A stretch of 64,000 nt of DNA from Pseudomonas pudica (GTDB lineage: Bacteria; Pseudomonadota; Gammaproteobacteria; Pseudomonadales; Pseudomonadaceae), in contig NZ_JADLJS010000008.1 in NCBI RefSeq assembly GCF_015680405.1, positions 1-64,000 of the forward strand. The letters run 5' to 3'. The notes under the pieces are model-generated. The model saw only the letters and a list, made by a program, of their open reading frames with translations, was not told the DNA's origin and searched no databases. A program made the translations under genes and the position numbers. Below are positions 36,768 through 44,750 of the stretch, one piece after another. Position 1 is the stretch's first letter. Each line of letters starts with the position of its first letter.

Positions 36768-37420
36768 ATTTCTGGGACTGGAACTACGTCGCGCAAATCC
36801 TGCCCGACTTGCTGCAGGCGTCGCTGAAAACCCTGGGCATCACCGTGGTTGGCTTCCTGATCGCAGTGGTGCTGGGCCTGTTCCTGGCCATCGCCCGACG
36901 CAGCCGCCAGGCCTGGCTGTCATGGCCGGTGGCATTGCTGATCGAGTTCATCCGCAGTACGCCGCTGCTGATCCAGGTGTATTTCCTCTATTACGTGCTG
37001 CCCAACTACGGGGTCAACATGACCGCCATGCAGGCCGGCATCATCGGTATCGGCGTGCACTACGCCTGTTACCTGGCCGAGGTTTACCGCGGCGGCCTCG
37101 ACTCGGTGGCGCGCAGCCAGTGGGAAGCGGTGGTCGCCCTCAACTTCGCGCCATGGACCGCCTACCGGGCAGTCATCCTGCCCCAGGCGATTCGGCCGAT
37201 CCTGCCGCCGTTGGGCAACTACCTGATCGCCATGCTCAAGGACACCCCGGTGCTGTCGGCCATCACCGTGGTGGAAATCATGCAGCAGGCCAAGAATGTC
37301 GGCTCCGAAAGCTTCCGCTACCTCGAGCCGATCACCCTGGTCGGTCTGTTCTTCCTGGCCTTGAGCGTCGCTCTGGCCTACCTCGTTCGGCGCCTTGAAG
37401 TGCGCCTGGAGCTCCGCTGA
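36764..37420 (+). CDS. ehuD: Ectoine/hydroxyectoine ABC transporter permease EhuD
   Basis: 218-aa HisMQ-type permease pairing with EhuC. EAA loop: SVARSQWEAVVALNFAPWTA then VILPQAIRPILPPLGN. Four to five membrane segments. It overlaps ehuC by four bases and shares one base with the ehuA start (TGATG). Confidence 0.9.
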   Translation: MNFWDWNYVAQILPDLLQASLKTLGITVVGFLIAVVLGLFLAIARRSRQAWLSWPVALLIEFIRSTPLLIQVYFLYYVLPNYGVNMTAMQAGIIGIGVHYACYLAEVYRGGLDSVARSQWEAVVALNFAPWTAYRAVILPQAIRPILPPLGNYLIAMLKDTPVLSAITVVEIMQQAKNVGSESFRYLEPITLVGLFFLALSVALAYLVRRLEVRLELR

Positions 37421-38280
37421 TGATCGCCCCTGTGACCCACTTCGCCAGTGCCACCGCCACGGCCACCCAGCCGCTGGACACCCACATGCCCACACCGGCC
37501 ATTGCCCAACCGATCGTCAGTTTCAAGGACGTGACCAAACGCTACGGCAGCTTCACCGTACTCGACGGCCTCAACCTCGATGTCGCCCCTGGCGAAAAGG
37601 TGGCGATCATCGGCCCCAGTGGCTCGGGCAAGTCGACATTGCTGCGGGTACTGATGACACTTGAGGGCATCGACCAGGGCATGATCGAAGTCGATGGCGA
37701 ATCGCTCACCCACATGCCTGGGCGCAACGGCACGCAGCTCATCGCCAACGAGCGACATGTACGCAAAGTGCGGGCGAAGATCGGCATGGTGTTCCAGAGT
37801 TTCAACCTGTTCCCGCACATGAGTGCCTTGCAGAACGTGATCGAGGCCCCGGTCCAGGTGTTGGGCGTGAAGCCGGCCGAGGCGCGTGAACGGGCTGCCG
37901 AGTTGCTGGAGATGGTTGGCCTGGGCAACAAGTTCGAGCACTACCCATCGCAATTGTCCGGTGGCCAGCAACAGCGCGTGGCGATTGCCCGGGCGCTGGC
38001 GATGCGGCCCAAGGTGATGCTGTTCGACGAAGTGACCTCGGCGCTGGACCCGGAACTGTGTGGCGAGGTGCTGAACGTGATCCGCCGGTTGGGCAGCGAG
38101 CACAACCTGACCATGCTGATGGTGACGCATCAGATGGGCTTTGCCCGGGAGTTCGCGGATCGGGTGTGCTTTTTCTACAAGGGGCAGATCCACGAACAGG
38201 GGACGCCGGCACAGATCTACGAAAACCCGCAACAGGAGCGGACCCGGGCGTTCCTGAGTGCAGTGCGGGAGGCGAACTGA
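37420..38280 (+). CDS. ehuA: Ectoine/hydroxyectoine ABC transporter ATP-binding protein EhuA
   Basis: 286-aa ABC ATPase: Walker A GPSGSGKST, signature LSGGQQQRVAIARALA, Walker B VMLFDEVTSALDPE and H-loop MVTHQMGFARE. The 30-residue N-terminal stretch rich in Ala and Thr is longer than usual; translation could instead start at an internal Met (MPTPAIAQ). Last gene of the uptake operon. Confidence 0.9.
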   Translation: MIAPVTHFASATATATQPLDTHMPTPAIAQPIVSFKDVTKRYGSFTVLDGLNLDVAPGEKVAIIGPSGSGKSTLLRVLMTLEGIDQGMIEVDGESLTHMPGRNGTQLIANERHVRKVRAKIGMVFQSFNLFPHMSALQNVIEAPVQVLGVKPAEARERAAELLEMVGLGNKFEHYPSQLSGGQQQRVAIARALAMRPKVMLFDEVTSALDPELCGEVLNVIRRLGSEHNLTMLMVTHQMGFAREFADRVCFFYKGQIHEQGTPAQIYENPQQERTRAFLSAVREAN

Positions 38281-38295
38281 CCGGCGATCGTCGCG

Positions 38296-39315
38296 TCAGT
38301 ACTCGCGCCGCTTGCGAAAAGCCCAGCGCCCCACCAGCACGGTGAAGGTCGCCACCAGGGCCACCAGTACCCAGAAACCATGGGGGTTTTCCGCCAGCGG
38401 CACACCCCCGACGTTCATGCCGAAGAAGCCGGCGATGATGTTGATGGGCAGGGCCAGCACAGTCACCACAGTCAGGGTGAACAGGGTGCGGTTGGTCTGT
38501 TCGTTGAGCTTGGCGGCGATTTCTTCCTGCAGCAGTTTGATCCGCTCACCGAGGGCGGTGAGGTCGCTGATCACCAGGGTGAACTCTTCTGTGGCCGCGC
38601 GCAGCTGGCGTATGTCCTGTTCCTGCAGCCAGTCGGGCGGCCGGTTCAGCAGCCGCAGCAGCGCCCCTGGCTCCAGCGCCAGCAGGCGCTGCAGGCGCAC
38701 CAGCACCCGGCGCATGCTGCCCAGTTCGGCGCGGTTGTCGCTCAGACGCTGGGACAGCAACTGGTCTTCGATGCGGTCGACGCTGGTGGTGGTTTCACGC
38801 ACGATCTGGGTCAGCACATCGCCCTGGTCGCGCAGCAGATGGACCAGCAACTCGATGGACGAATGAAAGCGCTCGCCACGCTTGACCGACGAGCGCAACT
38901 TGTCCACCGAATGCAACGGCTGCAACCGGGCGCTCACCAGCAGCTGGCTGCTGGCGCAGGCCCACAGCGTGGAAATGTCCGAGGTCACCAGGCCGAAGTT
39001 GAACACCACATCGTTGACCACCGCCAGCAGTGCCGCGTCGGCGTGTTCGAGACGGGTCGAGCGCGAACCTTCGCGCAGGGTTTCGAAGAAGGCTTCGGGC
39101 AGCTGCAGGTGGGTGCGCAACCAGCGTTCGCAGGCAGCGTGGGCCAGGTTCAGGTGCACCCACAGAAACTCGCCAGGTTCCAGCGGCTGGCCGAGCATGC
39201 GCAACAACTGCGCCGAATCAATTTCGCGCCCCGGCTGGCCAGGGCGGAAGGCGAAGGCGTAGAGCAGGCCGAACAGGTCGTGGTCCTGTGGCAGATGCAG
39301 CGCGGGATGGCCCAT
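38296..39315 (-). CDS. zntB: Zinc/divalent cation transporter, CorA family (ZntB-like)
   Basis: About 339 aa: a large soluble N-terminal funnel domain (residues 1-270), a long helix, and two C-terminal membrane segments with the GMN motif in IIAGFFGMNVGGVPLAENPHG. ZntB members move Zn2+ or related ions. ATG 39315 (MGHPALHLPQDHD) is taken over an upstream in-frame TTG at 39327. Convergent with ehuA, only 15 bases apart. Confidence 0.88.
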   Translation of the reverse strand: MGHPALHLPQDHDLFGLLYAFAFRPGQPGREIDSAQLLRMLGQPLEPGEFLWVHLNLAHAACERWLRTHLQLPEAFFETLREGSRSTRLEHADAALLAVVNDVVFNFGLVTSDISTLWACASSQLLVSARLQPLHSVDKLRSSVKRGERFHSSIELLVHLLRDQGDVLTQIVRETTTSVDRIEDQLLSQRLSDNRAELGSMRRVLVRLQRLLALEPGALLRLLNRPPDWLQEQDIRQLRAATEEFTLVISDLTALGERIKLLQEEIAAKLNEQTNRTLFTLTVVTVLALPINIIAGFFGMNVGGVPLAENPHGFWVLVALVATFTVLVGRWAFRKRREY

Positions 39316-39721
39316 TCGAACTCGCAATGAGGCACGGGAGATGGCAGAAAGGTTGCTGAATATTCGTTGCAGTCAGATGACAGCTGGATAGCTGAAAGCC
39401 CTTTGGGCTGCGCTGTCGCGTAGAGACCCTGTGGGAGCGGCTTTAGCCGCGAAGAATCCAGCGTGGTGCGTGGCACCGGCTGCGCCGGTGTTCGCGGCTG
39501 AAGCCGCTCCCACAGGGGGCCCTGCTAATTCAATGCGTTATGTGCAGCCTTATGAGAACGGGCACGCCCGCTCCCACAGGGTGTGCGGCGCGAAACCTGA
39601 GAAAGCGCAGCCATCACTTCACAAATTCCTGAACTGATTATTTGCCCGCAGCGATTTTTCCCCTCGCAAACCGCCACCAGAATCGCTTCACCACAATCAC
39701 AAGAACCGTGAGGCCACTCCC
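39316..39721. other. Intergenic region with REP cluster between zntB and the NTF2-like gene
   Basis: No gene is seen in about 400 bases. Bases 39427-39583 hold three REP-like units: GTGGGAGCGGCTTTAGCCGC and its inverted partner GCGGCTGAAGCCGCTCCCAC, then the single unit GGGCACGCCCGCTCCCACAG. Promoters for the two divergent genes must lie on either side, but I cannot identify them. Confidence 0.7.
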
Positions 39722-40111
39722 GTGGACCAGACACTCCAGGTACGGCAAGCCGCCGCCGACCTCGTTGCGGCGTTCGCCAGCAACGACACTGCTCGCTATT
39801 TCGCCTGCTTCAGCGAAGACGCCACCTTCCTTTTCCACACCCTGCCGCAACCGCTGCTGTCGCGCCATGCCTACGAGCAACTCTGGGCCCAGTGGCAGGC
39901 CGACGGGTTTGCCGTGCTCGCCTGCGAATCAGGCAATGCCCAGGTGAGCCTGCAAGGTGACGTGGCGATCTTCATGCATGATGTGGCCACGCACATCCGT
40001 ATCGCCGGCGAAGAACACCAGTTGAGCGAGCGCGAAACCATTGTCTTCCGCCGCCACGGCGAACGGTGGCTGGCCTGCCACGAGCACCTGTCGGTCGTAT
40101 CGCCGGCCTGA
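39722..40111 (+). CDS. NTF2-like/SnoaL-type small protein
   Basis: 129 aa with the cone-like NTF2 fold pattern: N-terminal helices (VRQAAADLVAAFASNDTARY), then FSEDATFLFHTLPQPL and C-terminal strands (ETIVFRRHGERWLACHEHLS). It starts at GTG 39722. Such proteins are isomerases, hydrolases or binding proteins; no catalytic set can be named. It is 94 bases upstream of an NCS1 transporter and an aldehyde dehydrogenase on the same strand, suggesting one catabolic unit. Confidence 0.7.
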   Translation: MDQTLQVRQAAADLVAAFASNDTARYFACFSEDATFLFHTLPQPLLSRHAYEQLWAQWQADGFAVLACESGNAQVSLQGDVAIFMHDVATHIRIAGEEHQLSERETIVFRRHGERWLACHEHLSVVSPA

Positions 40112-40205
40112 TCATCCATTTACGCGGCCCTGCCGCCCTGCCATCGCACCCACAATAAGGCCCGCGTACTGCGCCGGCCCACAACAACCGCGCTGGAGCA
40201 TCACC

Positions 40206-41705
40206 ATGAGCCACTCGACCGGTATCGAGACCAACGGCGTCGAACAGATCCCCGACGATCAACGCGACGCCTCCCCGCTGGACCTGTTCCGCCTGATCTT
40301 CGGCGGCGCCAATACCTTCGCCACAGCCGTGCTGGGCAGCTTCCCGGTGCTGTTCGGGCTGTCGTTCCAGGCCGGTGTGTGGGCGATCCTGCTCGGCGTC
40401 GGCGTGGGTGCGCTGATCCTCGCGCCCATGGGCCTGTTCGGCGCGCTCAACGGCACCAACAACGCGGTGTCGTCGGGTGCGCACTTTGGCGTGCACGGTC
40501 GCATCGTCGGTTCGTTCCTGTCGCTGCTCACCGCAGTGGCATTCTTTTCGCTGTCGGTCTGGAGCTCGGGCGATGCCCTGGTCGGCGGCGCCAAGCGCCT
40601 GGCCGGCCTGCCGGAAACCGACCTTACCCTGGGCCTGGCTTACGGCCTGTTCGCGGTACTGGTGCTGGTGGTGTGCATCTTCGGCTTCCGCTTCATGCTG
40701 TGGGTCAACAAGATTGCCGTCTGGGCCTCGAGCCTGCTGTTCCTGCTGGGCATCGTTGCCTTTGCCGGGCCGTTCGATGCCGGTTACGCGGGTAGCGTCA
40801 ACCTCGGCCAGGCGGGCTTCTGGGCGGCATTCGTCGGTGCGGCAATCCTGGCCATGAGCAACCCGGTGTCGTTCGGTGCGTTCCTCGGCGACTGGTCGCG
40901 CTACATCCCGCGTGAAACCCCAAAGGCTCGGATCATGCTGGCGGTGATCGCGGCCCAGGGCGCGACACTGATCCCGTTCCTGTTCGGCCTGTGCACCGCC
41001 ACCCTGGTGGCCACCCAGGCGCCGGACTACATCGCTGCCAACAACTACGTCGGTGGCCTGCTGGCGGTGGCGCCAAGCTGGTTCTTCCTGCCGGTGTGCC
41101 TGATTGCGGTGATCGGCGGCATGTCCACCGGCACAACGGCGCTGTACGGCACCGGCCTGGACATGTCCAGCGTGTTCCCACGCCTGCTCAGCCGTGCCGG
41201 CGCCACGCTGCTGATCGGCGTGCTGGCGATCGGCTTCATCTTCGTCGGCCGCTTCACTTTCAACCTGGTGCAGAGCGTTTCGACCTTCGCCGTGCTGATC
41301 ATCACCTGCACCAGCCCGTGGATGGTGATCATGATCCTTGGCCTGATCACTCGCCGCGGCTTCTACCATGCCGACGACCTGCAGGTATTCACCCGCGGCC
41401 AGCGTGGCGGCCACTACTGGTTCCTGCATGGCTGGAACTGGCGCGGCATGGGGGCGTGGATCCCCAGCGCGGCGGTGGGCCTGTGCTTCGTCAACCTGCC
41501 AGGGCAGTTCGTCGGCCCACTGGGCGACCTGGCCGGCGGCATCGACCTGAGCCTGCCGGTCACCCTGGGGCTGGCAGGTGTGCTGTACCTGCTGCTGCTC
41601 AACCTTTTCCCCGAACCTGCCGGCGTGTATGGCCCCCAAGGCCCGCGTTGGGTGCGTTGCAAAAGCACCGCGCACACCCCGGTAACCACCGCCGAAATGG
41701 CCTGA
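40206..41705 (+). CDS. NCS1-family purine/pyrimidine permease (cytosine permease-like)
   Basis: 499-aa, 12-segment transporter. NCS1 character is seen in LIFGGANTFATAVLGSFPVL near the N-terminus and in NKIAVWASSLLFLLGIVAF and NPVSFGAFLGDWSRYIP in the middle. The start at 40206 (MSHSTGIETNG) was chosen; upstream open frame overlaps the preceding gene. It lies 13 bases before an aldehyde dehydrogenase gene, so the substrate may be a base or a related N-heterocycle degraded through an aldehyde. Confidence 0.85.
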   Translation: MSHSTGIETNGVEQIPDDQRDASPLDLFRLIFGGANTFATAVLGSFPVLFGLSFQAGVWAILLGVGVGALILAPMGLFGALNGTNNAVSSGAHFGVHGRIVGSFLSLLTAVAFFSLSVWSSGDALVGGAKRLAGLPETDLTLGLAYGLFAVLVLVVCIFGFRFMLWVNKIAVWASSLLFLLGIVAFAGPFDAGYAGSVNLGQAGFWAAFVGAAILAMSNPVSFGAFLGDWSRYIPRETPKARIMLAVIAAQGATLIPFLFGLCTATLVATQAPDYIAANNYVGGLLAVAPSWFFLPVCLIAVIGGMSTGTTALYGTGLDMSSVFPRLLSRAGATLLIGVLAIGFIFVGRFTFNLVQSVSTFAVLIITCTSPWMVIMILGLITRRGFYHADDLQVFTRGQRGGHYWFLHGWNWRGMGAWIPSAAVGLCFVNLPGQFVGPLGDLAGGIDLSLPVTLGLAGVLYLLLLNLFPEPAGVYGPQGPRWVRCKSTAHTPVTTAEMA

Positions 41706-41718
41706 CTGGAAACCGACC

Positions 41719-43149
41719 ATGACCACTTCCCACTACATTGCCGGCCGCTGGGTCGAAGGCCAGGGCAGCGACTGCATCAGCGTCAATGACCCGGCCCTTG
41801 GGCAACCGTTTGCCGAACTGATGGCCGCCAGCGTCGGCCAGGTAGACCAGGCCGTGACCGCTGCCCGTGGCGCCCTGCACGCCTGGAAAAGCACCAGCGC
41901 CAGCGAACGCGCCGCCTACCTGCGCGGCTTTGCCGAACAACTCGGGCAGCGCCGTGAAGCGTTGATCACCTTGCAGATGCGCAACAATGGCAAGCCACGT
42001 CACGAGGCGGAAATCGACCTGGACGACGCCATCGCCACCTTCGGCTACTACGCCGAACTGGCCGAGCAACTGCCATCGAAGAACCGTGACGTGCCGTTGG
42101 CTGCACCGGGCTTCAGCGCTCGCACCCGCCTGGAACCGGTGGGCGTGGTCGGCCTGATCGTGCCGTGGAACTTCCCGCTGGTGACCAGCGCCTGGAAGCT
42201 CGCCCCGGCCCTGGCCGCCGGTTGCACCGTGGTGCTCAAGCCGTCGGAAGTCACCCCGCTGATCGAACAGGCCTACGGCCAGATCGCCGATGCCCTGGGG
42301 CTGCCGGCCGGGGTGTTGAACATCGTCAACGGCAAGGCCGAAACCGGCGCTGCACTGAGCAATCACAATGGCCTGGACAAGCTGTCGTTCACCGGCAGCA
42401 ATAGTGTTGGCAGCCAGGTTATGCGCAGCGCTTCGGCGCAGTGCCGGCCGGTGACGCTGGAGCTGGGTGGCAAGTCGGCGATCGTGGTGTTCGATGATTG
42501 CGATGTGGGCCAGGCGGTGGAATGGATCGTCGCCGGCATCACCTGGAACGCCGGGCAGATGTGCTCGGCCACTTCGCGGCTGCTGGTGCAGGACGGCATT
42601 GCCGAGGCACTGCTGCCGCGCTTGCAGGAGGCACTGGAAAACCTGCGGGTCGGTAATCCGTTGACCGAGGAGGTCGACATGGGGCCGCTGACCAGCCAGG
42701 CGCAGTGGCTGAAAGTGGCCGGCTACTTTGCCACGGCGCGGGAAGAAGGCTTGCAGTGCCTGGCAGGTGGCAAGGCGCTGGACCGGGATGGCTGGTTCGT
42801 CAGCCCGACGCTGTATGCCGATGTGCCGAAAGACAGCCGCCTGTGGACCGAGGAAATCTTTGGCCCGGTGCTGTGCGCGCGTCGCTTTGCGACCGAGGAA
42901 CAGGCGATTGCCGAGGCCAACGATAGCCGCTTCGGGCTGGTGGCGACGGTGTGCTCTGCCGATCTGGACCGTGCCGAGCGGGTAGCCGATGCGCTGGAGG
43001 TTGGCCATGTGTGGATCAACTCGGTGCAGGCAGTGTTCGTCGAGACCTCGTGGGGTGGCACCAAGGGTAGCGGGATCGGGCGTGAGCTGGGGCCTTGGGG
43101 GTTGTCGGCCTACCAATCGGTCAAGCATGTGACGCGCTGTCTGGGTTGA
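41719..43149 (+). CDS. NAD(P)-dependent aldehyde dehydrogenase (betaine-aldehyde-dehydrogenase-like)
   Basis: 476 aa. Conserved elements: VVGLIVPWNFPL, SFTGSNSVGSQV, the Glu of TLELGGKSAI and the catalytic Cys in NAGQMCSATSR. Sequence is closest in style to betaine/aminoaldehyde dehydrogenases. It follows the NCS1 permease by 13 bases and is presumably part of the same pathway; the substrate is unknown. Confidence 0.88.
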   Translation: MTTSHYIAGRWVEGQGSDCISVNDPALGQPFAELMAASVGQVDQAVTAARGALHAWKSTSASERAAYLRGFAEQLGQRREALITLQMRNNGKPRHEAEIDLDDAIATFGYYAELAEQLPSKNRDVPLAAPGFSARTRLEPVGVVGLIVPWNFPLVTSAWKLAPALAAGCTVVLKPSEVTPLIEQAYGQIADALGLPAGVLNIVNGKAETGAALSNHNGLDKLSFTGSNSVGSQVMRSASAQCRPVTLELGGKSAIVVFDDCDVGQAVEWIVAGITWNAGQMCSATSRLLVQDGIAEALLPRLQEALENLRVGNPLTEEVDMGPLTSQAQWLKVAGYFATAREEGLQCLAGGKALDRDGWFVSPTLYADVPKDSRLWTEEIFGPVLCARRFATEEQAIAEANDSRFGLVATVCSADLDRAERVADALEVGHVWINSVQAVFVETSWGGTKGSGIGRELGPWGLSAYQSVKHVTRCLG

Positions 43150-43155
43150 GATTTC

Positions 43156-43331
43156 CGGGGCCGCTTTGCGGCCCTTTCGCGACACAAGGCCGCTCCTACA
43201 AGAACCGCGTATGAGCCGGGCTTACCGGCCTCTTCGCGGGTAAACCCGCTCCCACAGGGATAGCGCAGGCCTGAAGGGCAGCACCGTACCTGTGGGAGCG
43301 GGCTTGCCCGCGGAGGCCGGTACAGGCGACA
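43156..43331. repeat. REP cluster (three units)
   Basis: Units GGGGCCGCTTTGCGGCCCTT with CGACACAAGGCCGCTCCTAC, then GGCCTCTTCGCGGGTAAACC, then CTGTGGGAGCGGGCTTGCCC in alternating orientation. The remaining bases up to 43422 show nothing else recognisable. Confidence 0.85.
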
Positions 43332-43422
43332 CGAAACTCTGCGCCCGCGTGACTTTCCCCTCCCCGCGCAAAGTCCCACTTCCTGGTACCCCCCACAATC
43401 ACAACACCAGGCCGGACCACCC

Positions 43423-44640
43423 ATGCACCCTCAACGCACCGCCTTGCACAACGAACTGCACGCCCGCCCGTCGCTGTATTTCGACGGCCCGGCGCATGTC
43501 TTCCACCTGGCCTTGCTCGGCGGCGATGCTGCCTGTGCGGCACTGCTGCAACGCTGCTGCCCGGATGGCCTGGACACCGCAGCCGCCCAAGGCATCACCC
43601 GCCTGGATGGTCATCCGTTCAAGTGGGAACGGCACACCGAGTTCTTCACCCTGACCCTGGTGGTGCCTTGCACGGCCGCCGACACCGAGTGGCAAACGCT
43701 GCCGCCGGTGCTGGCCGAGGCTATCGCCCCGCAAGCGGCGCAGATGATCAACGCGGTGCAGGTGCTGGTCCGTGACGAACACGAACTGGACCTGCCCCAC
43801 TACGGTTTCAAGGACCCGTGCGGCTCCTGCGTCGGCGGTGGCGATGCGGTGGTGTGGAGCGATTTTCGCCTGACCGAGGACGGCACCAACCGCTTCCTGT
43901 TCATCAACCGTCGCCTCAATGCCTACCGTCAGGGCCGCATGATCCGCCGTCTGCTGGAGATCGAGACCTACCGCATGATGGCCTCGCTGACCCTGACCAC
44001 CGCCAAGGACCTGAGCCAGGAGCTGGATGCATTCGACAAGACCCTGGTCAGCCTCTCGGAGCGCAGTGCCGGGGTCGATGGCCATGATTCCAAAGGGTTG
44101 TTGGAGGCCATTGCCCACCTGTCACGCCAGGTGGTCAGCCGCACGGTGAAAACCCGCCACCGCTTCGGCGCCACGCAAGCCTATGCGCAACTGGTGTTCG
44201 AGCGCCTGGGCGAGCTGCGGGAAAGCCATGTGGGCGACTGCCAGCGCCTGGGGGTGTTCATCGAACGCCGGTTCAAACCGACCGTGCGCTACTGCGCGGC
44301 CACCGAGCAGCGCCTGGAGCAGTTGGCAAAGAATGTGGCCAACCTGGGCGACCTGTTGCAAGCACGGGTACAGGTGGAGATGGAAGAACAGAACGCCGAG
44401 ATCCTGCGCAGCCTCAATGCCCGGGCCGATGCCCAAGTGAAGATTCAACGGGCGGTGGAGGGGCTGTCGATCATTGCCATCACCTACTACCTGCTGAACT
44501 TGTTCAAGCTGCTGTATGGCGGGCTGAATGTGCTGGGGTTGGGGCTGACGGCGCGGGATGGGCTGTTGGCCATGGCGCCGCCTGTGCTGTTGGTGTTGCT
44601 GGTGATCTTGCTGAGAATCAGGCAGGCCAAGCAGCATTGA
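43423..44640 (+). CDS. DUF3422 family membrane-associated protein
   Basis: 405 aa, function unknown. The N-terminal HPQRTALHNELHARPSLYFD is the DUF3422 hallmark. A soluble domain with predicted helices fills the first three quarters, with an Arg/Glu-rich helical segment (about residues 240-340), followed by two C-terminal membrane segments (LSIIAITYYLLNLFKLLYGG and MAPPVLLVLLVILLRI), an arrangement recalling CorA-like topology. It is convergent with the MscS gene. Confidence 0.85.
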   Translation: MHPQRTALHNELHARPSLYFDGPAHVFHLALLGGDAACAALLQRCCPDGLDTAAAQGITRLDGHPFKWERHTEFFTLTLVVPCTAADTEWQTLPPVLAEAIAPQAAQMINAVQVLVRDEHELDLPHYGFKDPCGSCVGGGDAVVWSDFRLTEDGTNRFLFINRRLNAYRQGRMIRRLLEIETYRMMASLTLTTAKDLSQELDAFDKTLVSLSERSAGVDGHDSKGLLEAIAHLSRQVVSRTVKTRHRFGATQAYAQLVFERLGELRESHVGDCQRLGVFIERRFKPTVRYCAATEQRLEQLAKNVANLGDLLQARVQVEMEEQNAEILRSLNARADAQVKIQRAVEGLSIIAITYYLLNLFKLLYGGLNVLGLGLTARDGLLAMAPPVLLVLLVILLRIRQAKQH

Positions 44641-44660
44641 GGCTGGGGCTGCTTTGCAGC

Positions 44661-44746
44661 CCAATCGCCGGCAAGCCAGCTCCCAAAGGTATTGCGTACG
44701 GCTTGAAGTCGACGTGGTCCTTGTGGGAGCTGGCTTGCCGGCGATC
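44661..44746. repeat. Variant REP pair (GGGAGCTGGCTTGCCGGCGAT type)
   Basis: Arms ATCGCCGGCAAGCCAGCTCC and the opposite GGAGCTGGCTTGCCGGCGAT between convergent genes. The core differs from the main REP type of this window (AGCTGGCTTGCCGGC in place of AGCGGGTTTACCCGC), so at least two REP families coexist. Confidence 0.8.
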
Positions 44747-44750
44747 GGCT

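Noticed and set aside
43156..43331. REP clusters as possible CRISPR arrays
   Set aside because: Units alternate in orientation, have unequal spacing and variable cores, and no cas gene is nearby.
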